A DNA stretch of 64,000 nucleotides, from contig NZ_JALLIX010000027.1 in assembly GCF_023242365.1 (NCBI RefSeq), positions 1 through 64,000 of the forward strand, written 5' to 3'. This document shows, piece by piece, positions 43,591 to 53,461 of the stretch. Below the pieces are notes generated by a model. That model was not told the DNA's origin. It searched no databases and saw nothing but the letters and a program-made list of their open reading frames with translations. The position numbers and the translations under genes were made by a program. Numbering within the stretch: position 1 is the stretch's first letter; every line of letters begins with the position of its first letter. Source of the DNA: Pseudomonas sp. MWU13-2100 (lineage in GTDB: Bacteria; Pseudomonadota; Gammaproteobacteria; Pseudomonadales; Pseudomonadaceae).

Positions 43591-44235
43591 TCAACGGCAG
43601 TAGGGAAGGTAGAGATTGAACTGTGTACAACCGACATCGAGTGGTCGCCGCATGGCATCCAGGGCACTTGATGGAATGCAGTAGTCGAAGGTCGCAATCA
43701 GAGACAGGCTGCGTCCGTGCTCAACCAGGGGCGTCAGGTTTTCACCCCACTGCCGTGTTAAGACGCCAGTTATCGTGTTGATCTGGGTGTCAACGGCGCT
43801 GATGAAGCTTTCCATGTCGACGTCAGCGGGCATGTTCCAGCTCATCAGCAGGAGGGAGGCGGCCTGGCCTGGACGACGCGATTCGGCGCAGGTCCTGAGA
43901 ACGATCCGCTGCCGCCCGACGGTTCTGGGCAAGATGCGACGGCTCCAGGGTGTGGAGCGTGCGCCCGAGACACTCAGGTACTGCGCAGTGTTCAACACCT
44001 CTTCGTTCTCAAGCTCGTAGAGCGCGAGGTAGCGTGGCCAGCCTTCGCTGCACACCCAACGCCGGCCGTCGAGAAAGCCCGGCAGCGCGAGGCGCTGTGG
44101 GAAGTGCTCGGTGTCATACCAGTCGTTGAACTCCTCCTCCTGGGAGGAGGGGGGTTGCATCAGCACAAGCAACAGCGCGCCGTTCATGATGCGTTTGTCG
44201 AGAGTGGGCAGGGCGGTACGACTGGAGTCAGGCAT
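43591..44235 (-). CDS. EthD-like dimeric alpha/beta-barrel protein
   Basis: 214 residues. The first part, EEEFNDWYDTEHFPQRLALPGF, is the usual EthD/NIPSNAP-like half-domain (NxWYDxEH). The second part looks like a degenerate repeat (RRPLDVG end). The start is 44235; an internal ATG at 44187 is possible. Function in such operons is unclear, perhaps a decarboxylase or stabiliser of unstable intermediates. It is first in the minus-strand run and divergent from the LysR gene at 44351. Confidence 0.7.
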   Translation of the reverse strand: MPDSSRTALPTLDKRIMNGALLLVLMQPPSSQEEEFNDWYDTEHFPQRLALPGFLDGRRWVCSEGWPRYLALYELENEEVLNTAQYLSVSGARSTPWSRRILPRTVGRQRIVLRTCAESRRPGQAASLLLMSWNMPADVDMESFISAVDTQINTITGVLTRQWGENLTPLVEHGRSLSLIATFDYCIPSSALDAMRRPLDVGCTQFNLYLPYCR

Positions 44236-44313
44236 TTGGAGTTGTTCATTGTTGTTCTCCTATTTGTGTTCAGCATAGAGAACCCTAAAAAACTAGACAA
44301 AAACCTTTTATTG

Positions 44314-44338
44314 ATAGCAATCTATGCTTTAAAAGCAT
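44314..44338. promoter_or_regulatory. Candidate LysR binding site
   Basis: Two overlapping palindromes lie in the 115-bp divergent region: ATAG-N4-CTAT (44314-44325) and ATGCTTT-A-AAAGCAT (44324-44338, perfect 7-bp arms). LysR-type regulators bind such T-N11-A sites next to their own start, here 12 bp upstream of GTG 44351. Confidence 0.5.
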
Positions 44339-44350
44339 GGGGTCAAGGTC

Positions 44351-45283
44351 GTGGATATTCGAGAGCTGCGCACGTTCGTTCAGGTGGCACATGCGGGCAG
44401 CTTCAGCCGCGCAGCGCGCGATCTGTATATCGCCCAACCGGCACTTAGCCGTCAGATCGCCAAGCTTGAAGATCAGCTCAATGTCACGTTGCTGACCCGT
44501 CATGGTCGCGGTGTCGAGTTGACGGCTGCTGGCGCGCGGCTGTTGGAGCGCGCGGAAATGATGCTCCACTACCTGCAGGAAACCACCGATCATGTGCGCA
44601 ACAGTGCGCAGGAGGAACGCGGGCATCTGGCGATCGGCCTTCCCCCGGCAATCGGCGCGGTCATCGGCCCGCAATTGATCAGGAGCTTCCGCGAACTCTG
44701 GCCCAAGGCCTCGTTGCATGTGCGCGAAGGGCTCAGCAGCTCCTTGCAGGAGTGGGTACTGGATGGACGGGTGGACCTGGCAGTGGTCTATAACCAACCG
44801 CTGCTTGAAGCTTTTGAAGTGCGCCCGCTGTTCAGCGAGCCGATGGTGGTAGTCGGCCCCGTCGGCGAACCGGCTCGTGCGTTTCGTATCCATGAGTTGG
44901 CGGATCTGCCGCTGATCATGCCGAGCCTGCCGCACAGTAACCGACGGTTGGTCGAGCAGGCTGCCGTGCAGAGTGGGGTCAGGCTTAGAATTGAAGTGGA
45001 AGTGGACAGCGTGGATCTGACCAAGCGCCTGGTTCAGGCCGGTCTCGGCTACTCGATCCTGGCCAACGCGGCGGTGCAGGATGAAATCGCACAGAAAAAG
45101 TTGGTCGCCCACTCCATCGAGCGTCCCGCCATTCGTTCCACTGTGACCTTGACGACGTTGCGTGAGCGTCGCACCAGCCGGCTGGCCGCCAGCTGGGAGA
45201 CGCTATTGATCACCCACCTGAAGTTTCTGGTCACTCAGGGGGCCTGGAAGGATGCGGCTGTCTGGCTGGCGCCTGACGAGTGA
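44351..45283 (+). CDS. LysR family transcriptional regulator
   Basis: 310 residues from GTG 44351 (MDIRELRTFVQVAHAGSF). The N-terminal HTH (SRAARDLYIAQPALSRQIAKLE) and a CbbR/NAC-like effector domain (LAIGLPPAIGAVIG, GLGYSILANAA) are intact. Its position, divergent from the eight-gene catabolic run, indicates it activates that run on a pathway intermediate. Confidence 0.92.
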   Translation: MDIRELRTFVQVAHAGSFSRAARDLYIAQPALSRQIAKLEDQLNVTLLTRHGRGVELTAAGARLLERAEMMLHYLQETTDHVRNSAQEERGHLAIGLPPAIGAVIGPQLIRSFRELWPKASLHVREGLSSSLQEWVLDGRVDLAVVYNQPLLEAFEVRPLFSEPMVVVGPVGEPARAFRIHELADLPLIMPSLPHSNRRLVEQAAVQSGVRLRIEVEVDSVDLTKRLVQAGLGYSILANAAVQDEIAQKKLVAHSIERPAIRSTVTLTTLRERRTSRLAASWETLLITHLKFLVTQGAWKDAAVWLAPDE

Positions 45284-45328
45284 TCAGGGGCTCTACCTCT
45301 AGCGCCTACCTTGCCAGTTGCTGATTGC

Positions 45329-46238
45329 TCAGCCTCCTTTCACTTGGCCGGTGACGGGAGTGTCGGCGTACACACGCTTTGCAAACTCGGCAATGGCATG
45401 TGCCATTTCTCGCGGCCGTTCCGGCGCCATGGCATGCCCGGCTCCTGGTAGCGTCCGGGCTTCGACCCGATCACCGAGCATCGACTTCAGAATATTGGGT
45501 ATGACCACTGCATCATTGCTGCCCTGAAGGTCGAGGATCGGTACGCTGGCGCCCGCCGACCAATACTGGTCGATGGGTGTTGCATCGCGTGCCTGTGCCT
45601 CTGCCTTGTGTGTGGCCTCGTACCAGCCGCTCAGCCAGGGATGAGGGTCATTGCCGGGGGCGAAAAAAGCTTGCTGCAGATACTTCAAACGCTGTGCTTC
45701 GGGCAGGGCGTAATTACCCGAGCCAGTGATGGCCTCAACCATCCTGCCATAGGGCTTATTCCGAATAACCAGGGGGGAACTTCCCTACCGAGGCCGCCGC
45801 CATCACCACGCCTTTGACCAGGTCGGGGCGATCCACGGCGAGCACGCGTGCGGGTTGGCTGCCCCAGGCATGACCGACCACGATGGCCGGGCCGGTCTTT
45901 TCATGGTCCATCAACAGGGCGACATCCGCCGCAAAGTCATGGAGCGTCAGGTTGTTCAATGGGCCTTGGCTGCCATTCACGCCTCGAGGTTCTGGACGCA
46001 AGACCCGGAATCCGTCCTGGGCCAGGTAGCCTGCGACTTCATCGTAATCCTGCGCTCCGCGCCCCAGGGACGGCAGGATGACGATGGTCTTGCCCGCCCC
46101 CTGTTCGTAAGCCTCTATCTTGATAGCACCTTGGTTGACCGTTATTCGGTTGACGGGGGATGACGCCTCCGTTGCGAACAAGGGGGTGCTGAGACAGGCA
46201 GTGAGTACCAGCAGGAGTCGAGTCTGTTTTGCTTTCAT
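45329..46238 (-). pseudogene. Frameshifted paralog of the secreted alpha/beta-hydrolase-fold protein
   Basis: The 5' part (46238-45756) encodes a signal peptide (MKAKQTRLLLVLTACLST) and IVILPSLGRGAQDYD through IVVGHAWGS, and stops after KFPPGYSE. The 3' part continues in another frame (NKPYGRMVEA to ILDLQGSNDAV and GAGHAMAPERP). Compared with the paralog at 37181-38068, one extra T near 45756 turns GAA-AAG into GAA-TAA-G. Removing it restores a continuous 302-residue protein. As in the paralog, the nucleophile elbow has Ala (GHAWG). It is either a recent pseudogene or a sequencing error. Confidence 0.8.
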
Positions 46239-46506
46239 GGGGAGTCCTTATTGTTTTTGTGTAACACGCGATACGTAGAGAGCGATCGCAGTTTCAGGAC
46301 AGCCTGCGGCGAATGACAAATACCATGTCGACATGGGCATCCATGCTTGAGCGGCATCATCGGCAGGGATGCTTGAGGAGACCTGTCACGCCTCAGGATA
46401 TGCTCCGCTGGCATGAGTACGTATGGCCTAAAGGTCTTGGTCGAGAGGGACGCTGCTGGCATATGCTCGGCCGCGTCGAATCTCAAAAAACAATAATGGA
46501 AGACTC

Positions 46507-47802
46507 ATGACAACAATGACCCGTGCGCAGGAGCACCTGTGCAGCGACGTGGAGTCGAGTGCTTGCCGCAAGGCGGCAATACGCTTGATCCCACTGTTGG
46601 CCATCGCCTATTTCGTCAACTACCTGGATCGCACCAATATCGGTTTTGCCGCCCTGACGATGAATCAGGATCTGGGCTTGAGCGCCTCTCAATTCGGCTT
46701 TGCCGCCGGTGTTTTCTACATCGGTTACTGCCTGTTCGAAGTCCCCAGCAACCTGGCGCTGTATCGGTTTGGCGCTCGCCGCTGGATGGCGCGCATCATG
46801 ATCACCTGGGGCCTTTGTGCGGCAGCCACGGCGCTTGCCCAGGGGCCGATCAGCTATGCCGTGATTCGTCTGCTGGCCGGCATCGCGGAGGCCGGCTTCT
46901 TTCCCGGCGTCATCTTTTTCCTGTCACTGTGGTTCCCTGCGCATTACCGCACCCGGATGATGGCCTGGTTTCTGTTTGCGATTCCCATGTCATCCGTTTT
47001 GGGCGGGCCCTTGTCGGCGGCCATGCTGGCAATGGACGGCTGGTTGAATGTGGCTGGCTGGCAATGGCTTCTGGTGCTGCAAGGCCTGCCGGCTTGTGTC
47101 CTGGGTGTGCTGTGCTTGAAAGTCCTGTCCGATCGCCCCGCTGAGGCGCAATGGCTGACCCCGCAAGAGAGGATTGTGTTGCAGGCGGCGCTCGATGCCG
47201 AGCATCAGCAGCGCAGCAGCCTGAACTTTAGCCAAGCGCTCAAGGACGTACGCGTCTGGCTACTGGCGGCCATCCTGTTCTGTTACATCATCGGCATATT
47301 GGGCATTGGCGTCTGGTTACCGCAGATCCTGAAAAGTCACGACTTGAGCACGATGCAGATTGGCTTCGTCTCCTCCGTTCCTTATCTGGTGGCCAGTGTC
47401 GCCATGTTGCTTTGGGCCAAGGTGTTGGCACACAAGCGGCGTTATATCAAACATCTGGCCATTACCTGTGGGGTCGGCGCCGCCGGGTTCCTTTTTTCGG
47501 TTATCTACAGTGATTTACTGCCGGCCTTGATTGGCCTGACCGTCGCTCTGATCGGGCTGAGTTCGGTACGCACCTGCTTTTACAGCATTCCTGCCACTTT
47601 CCTGAGCAAGGAAGCGGCGGCTGGCGGCATTGCCTTCATCAATGCGGTCGGCAGCCTCGGCGGGCTGGTAGGGCCTTATGGTGTCGGCTGGCTCAAGGAC
47701 CTTACCCATTCATTCACCGCTGGCCTGTTGGGCATGGCCGGTATGTTGTGTCTGGCCGCTGTGTTGACTTGCATCTTGCGGGTCATCGTCAAAGAGGCCT
47801 GA
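46507..47802 (+). CDS. MFS transporter, anion:cation symporter (ACS) family
   Basis: 431 residues, 12 membrane helices. Signature FVNYLDRTNIGFAAL (helix 1, the NYLDRxN of ACS transporters), FEVPSNLALYRFGARRWMARIM and IAEAGFFPGVIFFLS are typical. The family imports hexuronates, phthalates, tartrate or similar organic anions. It follows the frameshifted hydrolase in opposite orientation and has a terminator at 47842. Confidence 0.9.
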   Translation: MTTMTRAQEHLCSDVESSACRKAAIRLIPLLAIAYFVNYLDRTNIGFAALTMNQDLGLSASQFGFAAGVFYIGYCLFEVPSNLALYRFGARRWMARIMITWGLCAAATALAQGPISYAVIRLLAGIAEAGFFPGVIFFLSLWFPAHYRTRMMAWFLFAIPMSSVLGGPLSAAMLAMDGWLNVAGWQWLLVLQGLPACVLGVLCLKVLSDRPAEAQWLTPQERIVLQAALDAEHQQRSSLNFSQALKDVRVWLLAAILFCYIIGILGIGVWLPQILKSHDLSTMQIGFVSSVPYLVASVAMLLWAKVLAHKRRYIKHLAITCGVGAAGFLFSVIYSDLLPALIGLTVALIGLSSVRTCFYSIPATFLSKEAAAGGIAFINAVGSLGGLVGPYGVGWLKDLTHSFTAGLLGMAGMLCLAAVLTCILRVIVKEA

Positions 47803-47841
47803 CGACGAAATGGCGAGTCTCCAGACCGCCTGACTGCCCCG

Positions 47842-47866
47842 CGATGACAAGTAGGTCATCGTTTTT
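47842..47866 (+). terminator. Rho-independent terminator
   Basis: Stem CGATGAC / GTCATCG with loop AAGTAG, followed directly by TTTTT, 40 bp after the MFS stop codon. Confidence 0.8.
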
Positions 47867-47899
47867 GCTCCGACCGGTCTTTAACGATCTATCACCCCA

Positions 47900-49603
47900 A
47901 TGAAAACAAAGAGTGAGCATCCCATGCGCCTAAGTCTGAAGGCCAAAGTTCTGTCCATCGCGGTATTACCGGTTCTACTGTTTGCACTGGTGATCAGTCT
48001 GACGACAGTTCTGATGCTTCAACAGCAGGCGAAAAAAGAGCTTGAAGAAACTCGGCAACGCCTGCTTGGAGAAGCCCGGTTGACGTTGAAGAATTACGTC
48101 GAAGTGGCGCTCACCACGATCAAACCTCTATACGATGCTGCCTCCTCAGGCGACCAGGCCGCACGCGCCGAGGTGATTAAACTGCTATCAAGCATCACCT
48201 ATGGCAAGGACGGTTACTTCTTCGGTTTCGACTCCGAGACCATTCGCTTGTTCAAGGGCAGCAGCCCGGATGGCGTGGGCCAAAGCTTCAAGGACAACCG
48301 CGACTCCAACGGTGTGTACGTCAACCGTGAGTTGGTGAGAGTAGCCAAGGCCGGCAGTCATTATGTGGAGTACAACGCGGCACAACCTGGCAGCGATGTG
48401 AGGGTAGCGAAATTGGGCTACAGCGAGTACCTGCCTAAATGGGACATGATTGTTGGTTCGTCGATCAATATCGAGGGTATCGACGCCCAGGTGGCGGCGG
48501 TTGAAGCCAAGGTACACCAGCGTACTCGGGACGTACTGCTGAGCATTCTGGGGATCGCGCTGCTGCTGTTGGGGGTGATTGCCGTTGTGGGCGTGCTGAT
48601 GGCCAACGCGATGCTGCGGCCGCTGAATCTGATGAAAGCCAATCTGGATGACATCGCGGCGGGCGAGGGTGACCTGACCCGCCGTCTGGCGATCACCAGC
48701 CAGGATGAGTTGGGTGAGTTGGCCGGTTCATTCAACCGCTTTGTCGACAAGATCCATGGCCTGGTTCGCCAGATCGCCGAGATGACGACGCAACTGACCG
48801 GGCTGGTCAGCCAGGTGTCCGATCAGGCCCATCGTTCGGAGCAGGCCATGGAGCGTCAGCGTCACGAGACCGATCAGGTGGCCACCGCGATCAACCAGAT
48901 GTCCTCGGCGGCGCAGGAAGTGGCCCGCAGTGCCCAGGGCGCCGCGGTGGCTGCCCAGCAGACCGACGAAGAAGGGCAGACCGCCAAACGTGTGGTGGAC
49001 GGTAGCATCCGGCAGATTCATGCCTTGGTCAGCGATATCCGCGCCAGTGGCATCTCACTGGACAGTTTGCAGACGGACGTCTCGTCGATTGTCAGCGTAC
49101 TGGATGTGATCCGTTCGATCGCCGAGCAGACCAACCTGTTGGCGCTCAACGCGGCCATCGAAGCCGCTCGGGCCGGCGAGGCCGGTCGTGGTTTCGCGGT
49201 GGTGGCCGACGAGGTGCGGGCGCTGGCCAGCCGAACCCAGCAGAGCACCCAGGAAATCCAGGGCATGATCGACCGTCTGCAGCAGGGTACGCACAAGGCC
49301 GTGGAAGCCATGCGGCGCTCCAGCGATGCCGGCGACGGCACGTCGGCCCAGGCCAATGAAGCCGGCGTCTCATTGGACGCCATGGCGCAATTGATCACTA
49401 CCATCAACTCGATGAATGCGCAGATTGCCAGTGCCGCGGAAGAGCAAACGGCCGTAGCCGAAGAGATCAACCGCAGTGTGCATCAAATTGCGGTGGCGGT
49501 GGACAATGTGGCCGATGAGACCCAACTGGGCGCGCAGACGTCACGCAGCCTGGCGGACCTTGGGCGGCGATTGGGCCTGTTGGTGGGGCAGTTCCGGATT
49601 TGA
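47900..49603 (+). CDS. Methyl-accepting chemotaxis protein with a single Cache domain
   Basis: 567 residues from ATG 47900; ATG 47924 is an alternative. TM1 at about 17-40. A periplasmic sCache_2-type sensor ([38 protein letters not shown]). TM2 at about 212-236, HAMP, and a complete MCP signalling domain ([25 protein letters not shown]). No CheR pentapeptide at the end. sCache_2 receptors often sense short organic acids, which would fit the adjacent organic-anion transporter. Confidence 0.92.
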   Translation: MKTKSEHPMRLSLKAKVLSIAVLPVLLFALVISLTTVLMLQQQAKKELEETRQRLLGEARLTLKNYVEVALTTIKPLYDAASSGDQAARAEVIKLLSSITYGKDGYFFGFDSETIRLFKGSSPDGVGQSFKDNRDSNGVYVNRELVRVAKAGSHYVEYNAAQPGSDVRVAKLGYSEYLPKWDMIVGSSINIEGIDAQVAAVEAKVHQRTRDVLLSILGIALLLLGVIAVVGVLMANAMLRPLNLMKANLDDIAAGEGDLTRRLAITSQDELGELAGSFNRFVDKIHGLVRQIAEMTTQLTGLVSQVSDQAHRSEQAMERQRHETDQVATAINQMSSAAQEVARSAQGAAVAAQQTDEEGQTAKRVVDGSIRQIHALVSDIRASGISLDSLQTDVSSIVSVLDVIRSIAEQTNLLALNAAIEAARAGEAGRGFAVVADEVRALASRTQQSTQEIQGMIDRLQQGTHKAVEAMRRSSDAGDGTSAQANEAGVSLDAMAQLITTINSMNAQIASAAEEQTAVAEEINRSVHQIAVAVDNVADETQLGAQTSRSLADLGRRLGLLVGQFRI

Positions 49604-49738
49604 TGGGGCCCTGGCGAAGGCCGGTGCGCAGGCCAATTGCGGGTCAATGTCGCTGGAAGAACGCGACCCGATCGAACGCTTCAACCTGCGCTGGAGCGGA
49701 TCGAAGGCGTTGACGTCTTGCGCCAACGCCTGATCAAT

Positions 49739-50302
49739 TCACAGCATCCGACGCAGGACGTCGCGTCGAGGATCCTGGTCATAGAACCGGTGCTTGAGGG
49801 CGCCTGCGATATGGAACAGGATCAGCCCGAGCAGGGTATAGGCGAGTACTTTGTGCAACCATTGGAAGACGACGAACCAGTCGTCGTTTTTCGCCAGGAG
49901 CTCCGGCAGGTTGATCCCAAAAAAGAACACCCCGTCGCTCATCGTGTAGGTGCTCGACATGGAGTAACCCATCAACGGCACGATCACCAGCAGCACGTAC
50001 ATGACGCGCTGTGTCAGTCGTGACAGGAACTTTTCATACCCCTCCAGCGTTTCCAGCGGCTGTGGCAACCCGGGGGTGCGAAAACGCACGGCGAGCTGAG
50101 TCAGGATAACCAGAAACGTCAACACCCCGAAGGACTTGTGCCAGGGGTAATAGAGCTCGTACTTGCTCGCCACTTCGTCATTCAGACCGGTCATATGCCA
50201 GCCTGCCCAGAGGAGGCCCAGGACGAGCACGGCGCGCGCCCAGTGCAAAATTCGCAGGGACGTCGGATACCGATCGGTTGTCTGTTGGTCTATCGGGTTC
50301 AT
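49739..50302 (-). CDS. Cytochrome b561 family protein
   Basis: 187 residues from ATG 50302 (MNPIDQQ). Four membrane helices with heme-ligand histidines in RILHWARA, YPWHKSFGV, WLHKVLAY and LILFHIAGALKH. It transfers electrons in the inner membrane, probably to or from quinone. It lies downstream of the aldehyde dehydrogenase gene on the same strand, but 99 bp away, so it may or may not be part of that operon. Confidence 0.88.
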   Translation of the reverse strand: MNPIDQQTTDRYPTSLRILHWARAVLVLGLLWAGWHMTGLNDEVASKYELYYPWHKSFGVLTFLVILTQLAVRFRTPGLPQPLETLEGYEKFLSRLTQRVMYVLLVIVPLMGYSMSSTYTMSDGVFFFGINLPELLAKNDDWFVVFQWLHKVLAYTLLGLILFHIAGALKHRFYDQDPRRDVLRRML

Positions 50303-50401
50303 GAGTCTCTCCATTGATTATCAAAGGCATCAAGCACTTTTGAACGTCCACCCTCTACTGTTCAAGGCTTGTGGGGTGGTTCGTCTGGACAGGGATTATT
50401 T

Positions 50402-51856
50402 TCAGCCGGGCAGCAGCACGGTGATGACTTTCTCCTCGGTGTAGGCCTGCGCGCCGCTGAACCCACCCTCACGTCCGATACCGCTGGTCTTGACGCCGCC
50501 CCAGGGCAGGTTGGCGTCCAGCGGGCTCCAGCAGTTGATACCCACGGCCCCGGCCTTCACAGCGGCGGCGACGCGGTGCGCGCGTACCAGGTCAGCGGTC
50601 CAGACCGTGGCCGCGAGGCCGTAGGTGGAATCGTTGGCCAGTGCGATAGCTTCTTCTTCGCTGTCGAACGTGATCAGCGTGCCGACGGGCCCGAAGATCT
50701 CGTCCCGGGCGATCGCCATGTCGTTGTTGGCGTTGGCAAAGATTGTCGGGCGTACAAACCAGCCCCGCTGAGGCGTCGATACGCCGCCGGCCAATAGAGT
50801 TGCACCTTGGTCGATGCCCTGCTGGATGTAACGGTTGACGCGATCGAACTGCGCTTTCTTGGCCACCGGGCCCATCTGTACACCGGGCTGGCGCGGGTCG
50901 CCCACGTTCACCGCCTGCGCGGCTTCAGCCAGCGCTGCTCCGAAGCGATCGGCGATACTGCGGTGCACCAGGATACGCGAGCCGGCGGCACAGATCTGGC
51001 CCTGGTTGGCGAACAGGCCGAGCGCGCAGCCGCGCAAGGCGTCTTCAAAGGAGGCATCGTCGAACACAATCTGCGGGCTTTTACCACCCAGCTCCAATGC
51101 CACGCGCTTGAATAGCACACCAGCGCTGCGCTGGATCTCGCGTCCCGCCTCGGGGCTGCCGGTAAAGCTGATCTTGGCGACGTGCGGGTGTTCGCACAAG
51201 GCGCGACCCACCTCGTTGCCGTAGCCGGTGACCACATTGATCACGCCGTCGGGGAAGCCCGCTTCCTGAGCCAGTGCCGCCAGGTGCAGGGCGGACTGCG
51301 GCGTCTCTTCCGAAGGCTTGATGACCACGGTACAGCCTGCTGCCAGCAGAGCGGCAAGCTTCCAGACGGTGATCATCAGTGGCGAGTTCCAGGGGACGAT
51401 TGCACCGACCACGCCCACGGGCTCCCGTACCGTGTACGAAAGAGTCTTGGTGCCAAAGTAGCCGCCGGTGGGAATGGTGCGACCCTCCAGCTGGTTGGCC
51501 CAACCGGCGGCGGCGCGTAGATTGGCGATCGCGTTGGGCAGGTCCATCCGGCGTGGTTCGATGGGGGAGCGGCCGATGGCGTTGGCATCCAGGTCGGCCA
51601 GCCGTTCGGTGTCGCGTTCAACCAGGTCAGCGAGTTTCGACAGCAGTCGGCCACGTTGGGCCCCGTCGAGTTGGCTCCACGCGCCGCCCTCGAGCTGGCT
51701 GCGCGCAGCCGCCACGGCACGGTCCACGTCCTCGGCCGTGCCGCGCGCGGAGCTGGCGTACACCTGTTCCGTCACGGGATTGACCAGGTCTATGCGACGG
51801 CTGTCGGCGCCTGCGAAGGACGCGCCGGCGATGAAGTGATTCAAGTGCTCAGTCAT
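50402..51856 (-). CDS. Aldehyde dehydrogenase
   Basis: 484 residues from ATG 51856 (MTEHLNHFIAG). The NAD-binding FTGSPEAGREI, catalytic Glu in LELGGKSP and catalytic Cys in FANQGQICAAGSR are intact, as is EIFGPVG. It is downstream of the aminotransferase gene (27-bp gap) on the same strand. It probably oxidises the aldehyde formed by transamination of an amine to the acid, with NAD+. Substrate unknown. Confidence 0.93.
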   Translation of the reverse strand: MTEHLNHFIAGASFAGADSRRIDLVNPVTEQVYASSARGTAEDVDRAVAAARSQLEGGAWSQLDGAQRGRLLSKLADLVERDTERLADLDANAIGRSPIEPRRMDLPNAIANLRAAAGWANQLEGRTIPTGGYFGTKTLSYTVREPVGVVGAIVPWNSPLMITVWKLAALLAAGCTVVIKPSEETPQSALHLAALAQEAGFPDGVINVVTGYGNEVGRALCEHPHVAKISFTGSPEAGREIQRSAGVLFKRVALELGGKSPQIVFDDASFEDALRGCALGLFANQGQICAAGSRILVHRSIADRFGAALAEAAQAVNVGDPRQPGVQMGPVAKKAQFDRVNRYIQQGIDQGATLLAGGVSTPQRGWFVRPTIFANANNDMAIARDEIFGPVGTLITFDSEEEAIALANDSTYGLAATVWTADLVRAHRVAAAVKAGAVGINCWSPLDANLPWGGVKTSGIGREGGFSGAQAYTEEKVITVLLPG

Positions 51857-51883
51857 TTTGCGCTCCATAAGTAGTGTGCAAGA

Positions 51884-53260
51884 TCACGCCTCGAGGGAGG
51901 CCAGGGCGTTGCCGAATATGTCCAGTGCCTTGAAGAACAGCTCGCGAGAGATGGTCAGCGAGGGCATGACGCGCATCACGTTGCTGTAGCGGCCACAGGG
52001 AATCATCAGTACGCCGTGGTTGAGCAGGTAGCCCATGAGTTGGCCGATCTTTTCGCCCGCCAGGGGCGCCTTGCTGACCGGGTCTTCGATCAGTTCGATA
52101 CCGATCATCAGGCCGCGCCCGCGCACTTCACCGACGAACGGGCTGTTGAAGCCACGGATATACTCCTGTGCCTCCAACCCCAGCGCGTGAGCGCGGTTGA
52201 GCAGGTCGAGCTCCGGATCCTGCAGGATGCTGATGTTGGTCAGCGCCACCGCCGCCGACAACGAGTTGGCGGCGAAGGTGTTGGGCATTGAACCGTCGGG
52301 AATCTGCGCCGCCAGGTCCGAGCGCATGATCAGGCCGGCCATCGGCAGGTCGCTGCCGATGCCTTTGCCGAAGGTGAGCATGTCGGGCTTCACGCCGGAA
52401 TGTTCGACCGCCCACATCTTGCCGGTGCGCCCCGCGCCGGACTGCACTTCATCGACGATCAGCAGCGTGCCGGCGCGGTCGCAGGCCTTGCGCAACAGTT
52501 GCAGGAATTCTGGCGAGGGCGGCACGTAGCCACCTTCGCCTTGTACCGGCTCCACGATCACGGCGGCCACATCGTCGGCGGCGGTATAGGGGGTGTTCAG
52601 CAAATAGTCCACGTACTCGCCGGCGATCTGCTCGGCGCTTTTGTGGGTGGTGTCGAAGGGGAAACGATAGGCATACGGGTAGGGGGCGTGAATGACGCCG
52701 CCCATCTGGGCACCGTAGCCCTTGCGGTAGGCCGTGCCTGTCGTCAGGGAACCCGAGGCGTTCCACACGCCATGGTAGCCACCATGGAAGGCGATGATCT
52801 GGTGCCGCCCGGTGATGCGTTTGGCGAATTTGATCGCGGCCTCCAGCGCATCGCTGCCGCTTTGCGTGAAGAAGGTGATGCAGTCGCCACGCAAACCGTC
52901 GGGTGCGATCTCGGAAAGCTTGGCGGCCAGTTCGGTGCGTCGGGTGCTGTTGATTTCCAGGGCGTGCATCAGCACTTCGGACTGTTCGCGAATCGCCTGC
53001 ACCACCTTGGGGTGGCAGCGACCTACGCTGCTGACGCCTACGCCAGCGGACAGGTCGATGTAGGTGTTGCCGTCGGGGTCCTTGAAAGTCGCGCCGAAGG
53101 CGCGGTCCATGGCCACCGGCATGCGTCCGCCGCCGCGCGCCATCGACTCGGTACGCGCCGACAACGCCAGGGCCTCGCGGGTCCTGGGGCCGGGAAGCGT
53201 GCTGGATATCATCCGCGGGGCATCCGCGAAGTGCAGGGATTCAAATTTGGCTTCACTCAT
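51884..53260 (-). CDS. Class-III aminotransferase
   Basis: 458 residues from ATG 53260 (MSEAKFESLHF). PLP Lys in LTFGKGIGSDLPM, the Asp in LLIVDEVQSGAGRTG, and FHGGYHGVWNASGS are typical of the diaminobutyrate/GABA-aminotransferase group. It would transaminate an amine or omega-amino acid with pyruvate or 2-oxoglutarate. It is divergent from the AraC gene at 53462, with the 15-bp motif (53324-53338) in the promoter region. Confidence 0.92.
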   Translation of the reverse strand: MSEAKFESLHFADAPRMISSTLPGPRTREALALSARTESMARGGGRMPVAMDRAFGATFKDPDGNTYIDLSAGVGVSSVGRCHPKVVQAIREQSEVLMHALEINSTRRTELAAKLSEIAPDGLRGDCITFFTQSGSDALEAAIKFAKRITGRHQIIAFHGGYHGVWNASGSLTTGTAYRKGYGAQMGGVIHAPYPYAYRFPFDTTHKSAEQIAGEYVDYLLNTPYTAADDVAAVIVEPVQGEGGYVPPSPEFLQLLRKACDRAGTLLIVDEVQSGAGRTGKMWAVEHSGVKPDMLTFGKGIGSDLPMAGLIMRSDLAAQIPDGSMPNTFAANSLSAAVALTNISILQDPELDLLNRAHALGLEAQEYIRGFNSPFVGEVRGRGLMIGIELIEDPVSKAPLAGEKIGQLMGYLLNHGVLMIPCGRYSNVMRVMPSLTISRELFFKALDIFGNALASLEA

Positions 53261-53323
53261 GACGGCCTCTCTGGGATGTCGGTTCAAGTGTGCCGATCAT
53301 CTCCGCGGCGCGTCCGTGGCCGG

Positions 53324-53338
53324 TAGCCCGAATCGGCA
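53324..53338. promoter_or_regulatory. 15-bp motif, copy 1 (aminotransferase/AraC promoter region)
   Basis: TAGCCCGAATCGGCA, matching the shared form TATCCCRAATCGGYA at all but one position. It lies 64 bp upstream of the aminotransferase ATG and 124 bp upstream of the AraC ATG. Confidence 0.6.
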
Positions 53339-53461
53339 CATGGGCAGGCACCTCCAACCCATGGTCGATTCCACAAACAATTTGCAGGACTTGTGCTATG
53401 TGCGAGTATCAAACGGGACGGCGATCTAAAAACAAGAATATTGGTAGAGGCTTGCGACCCA

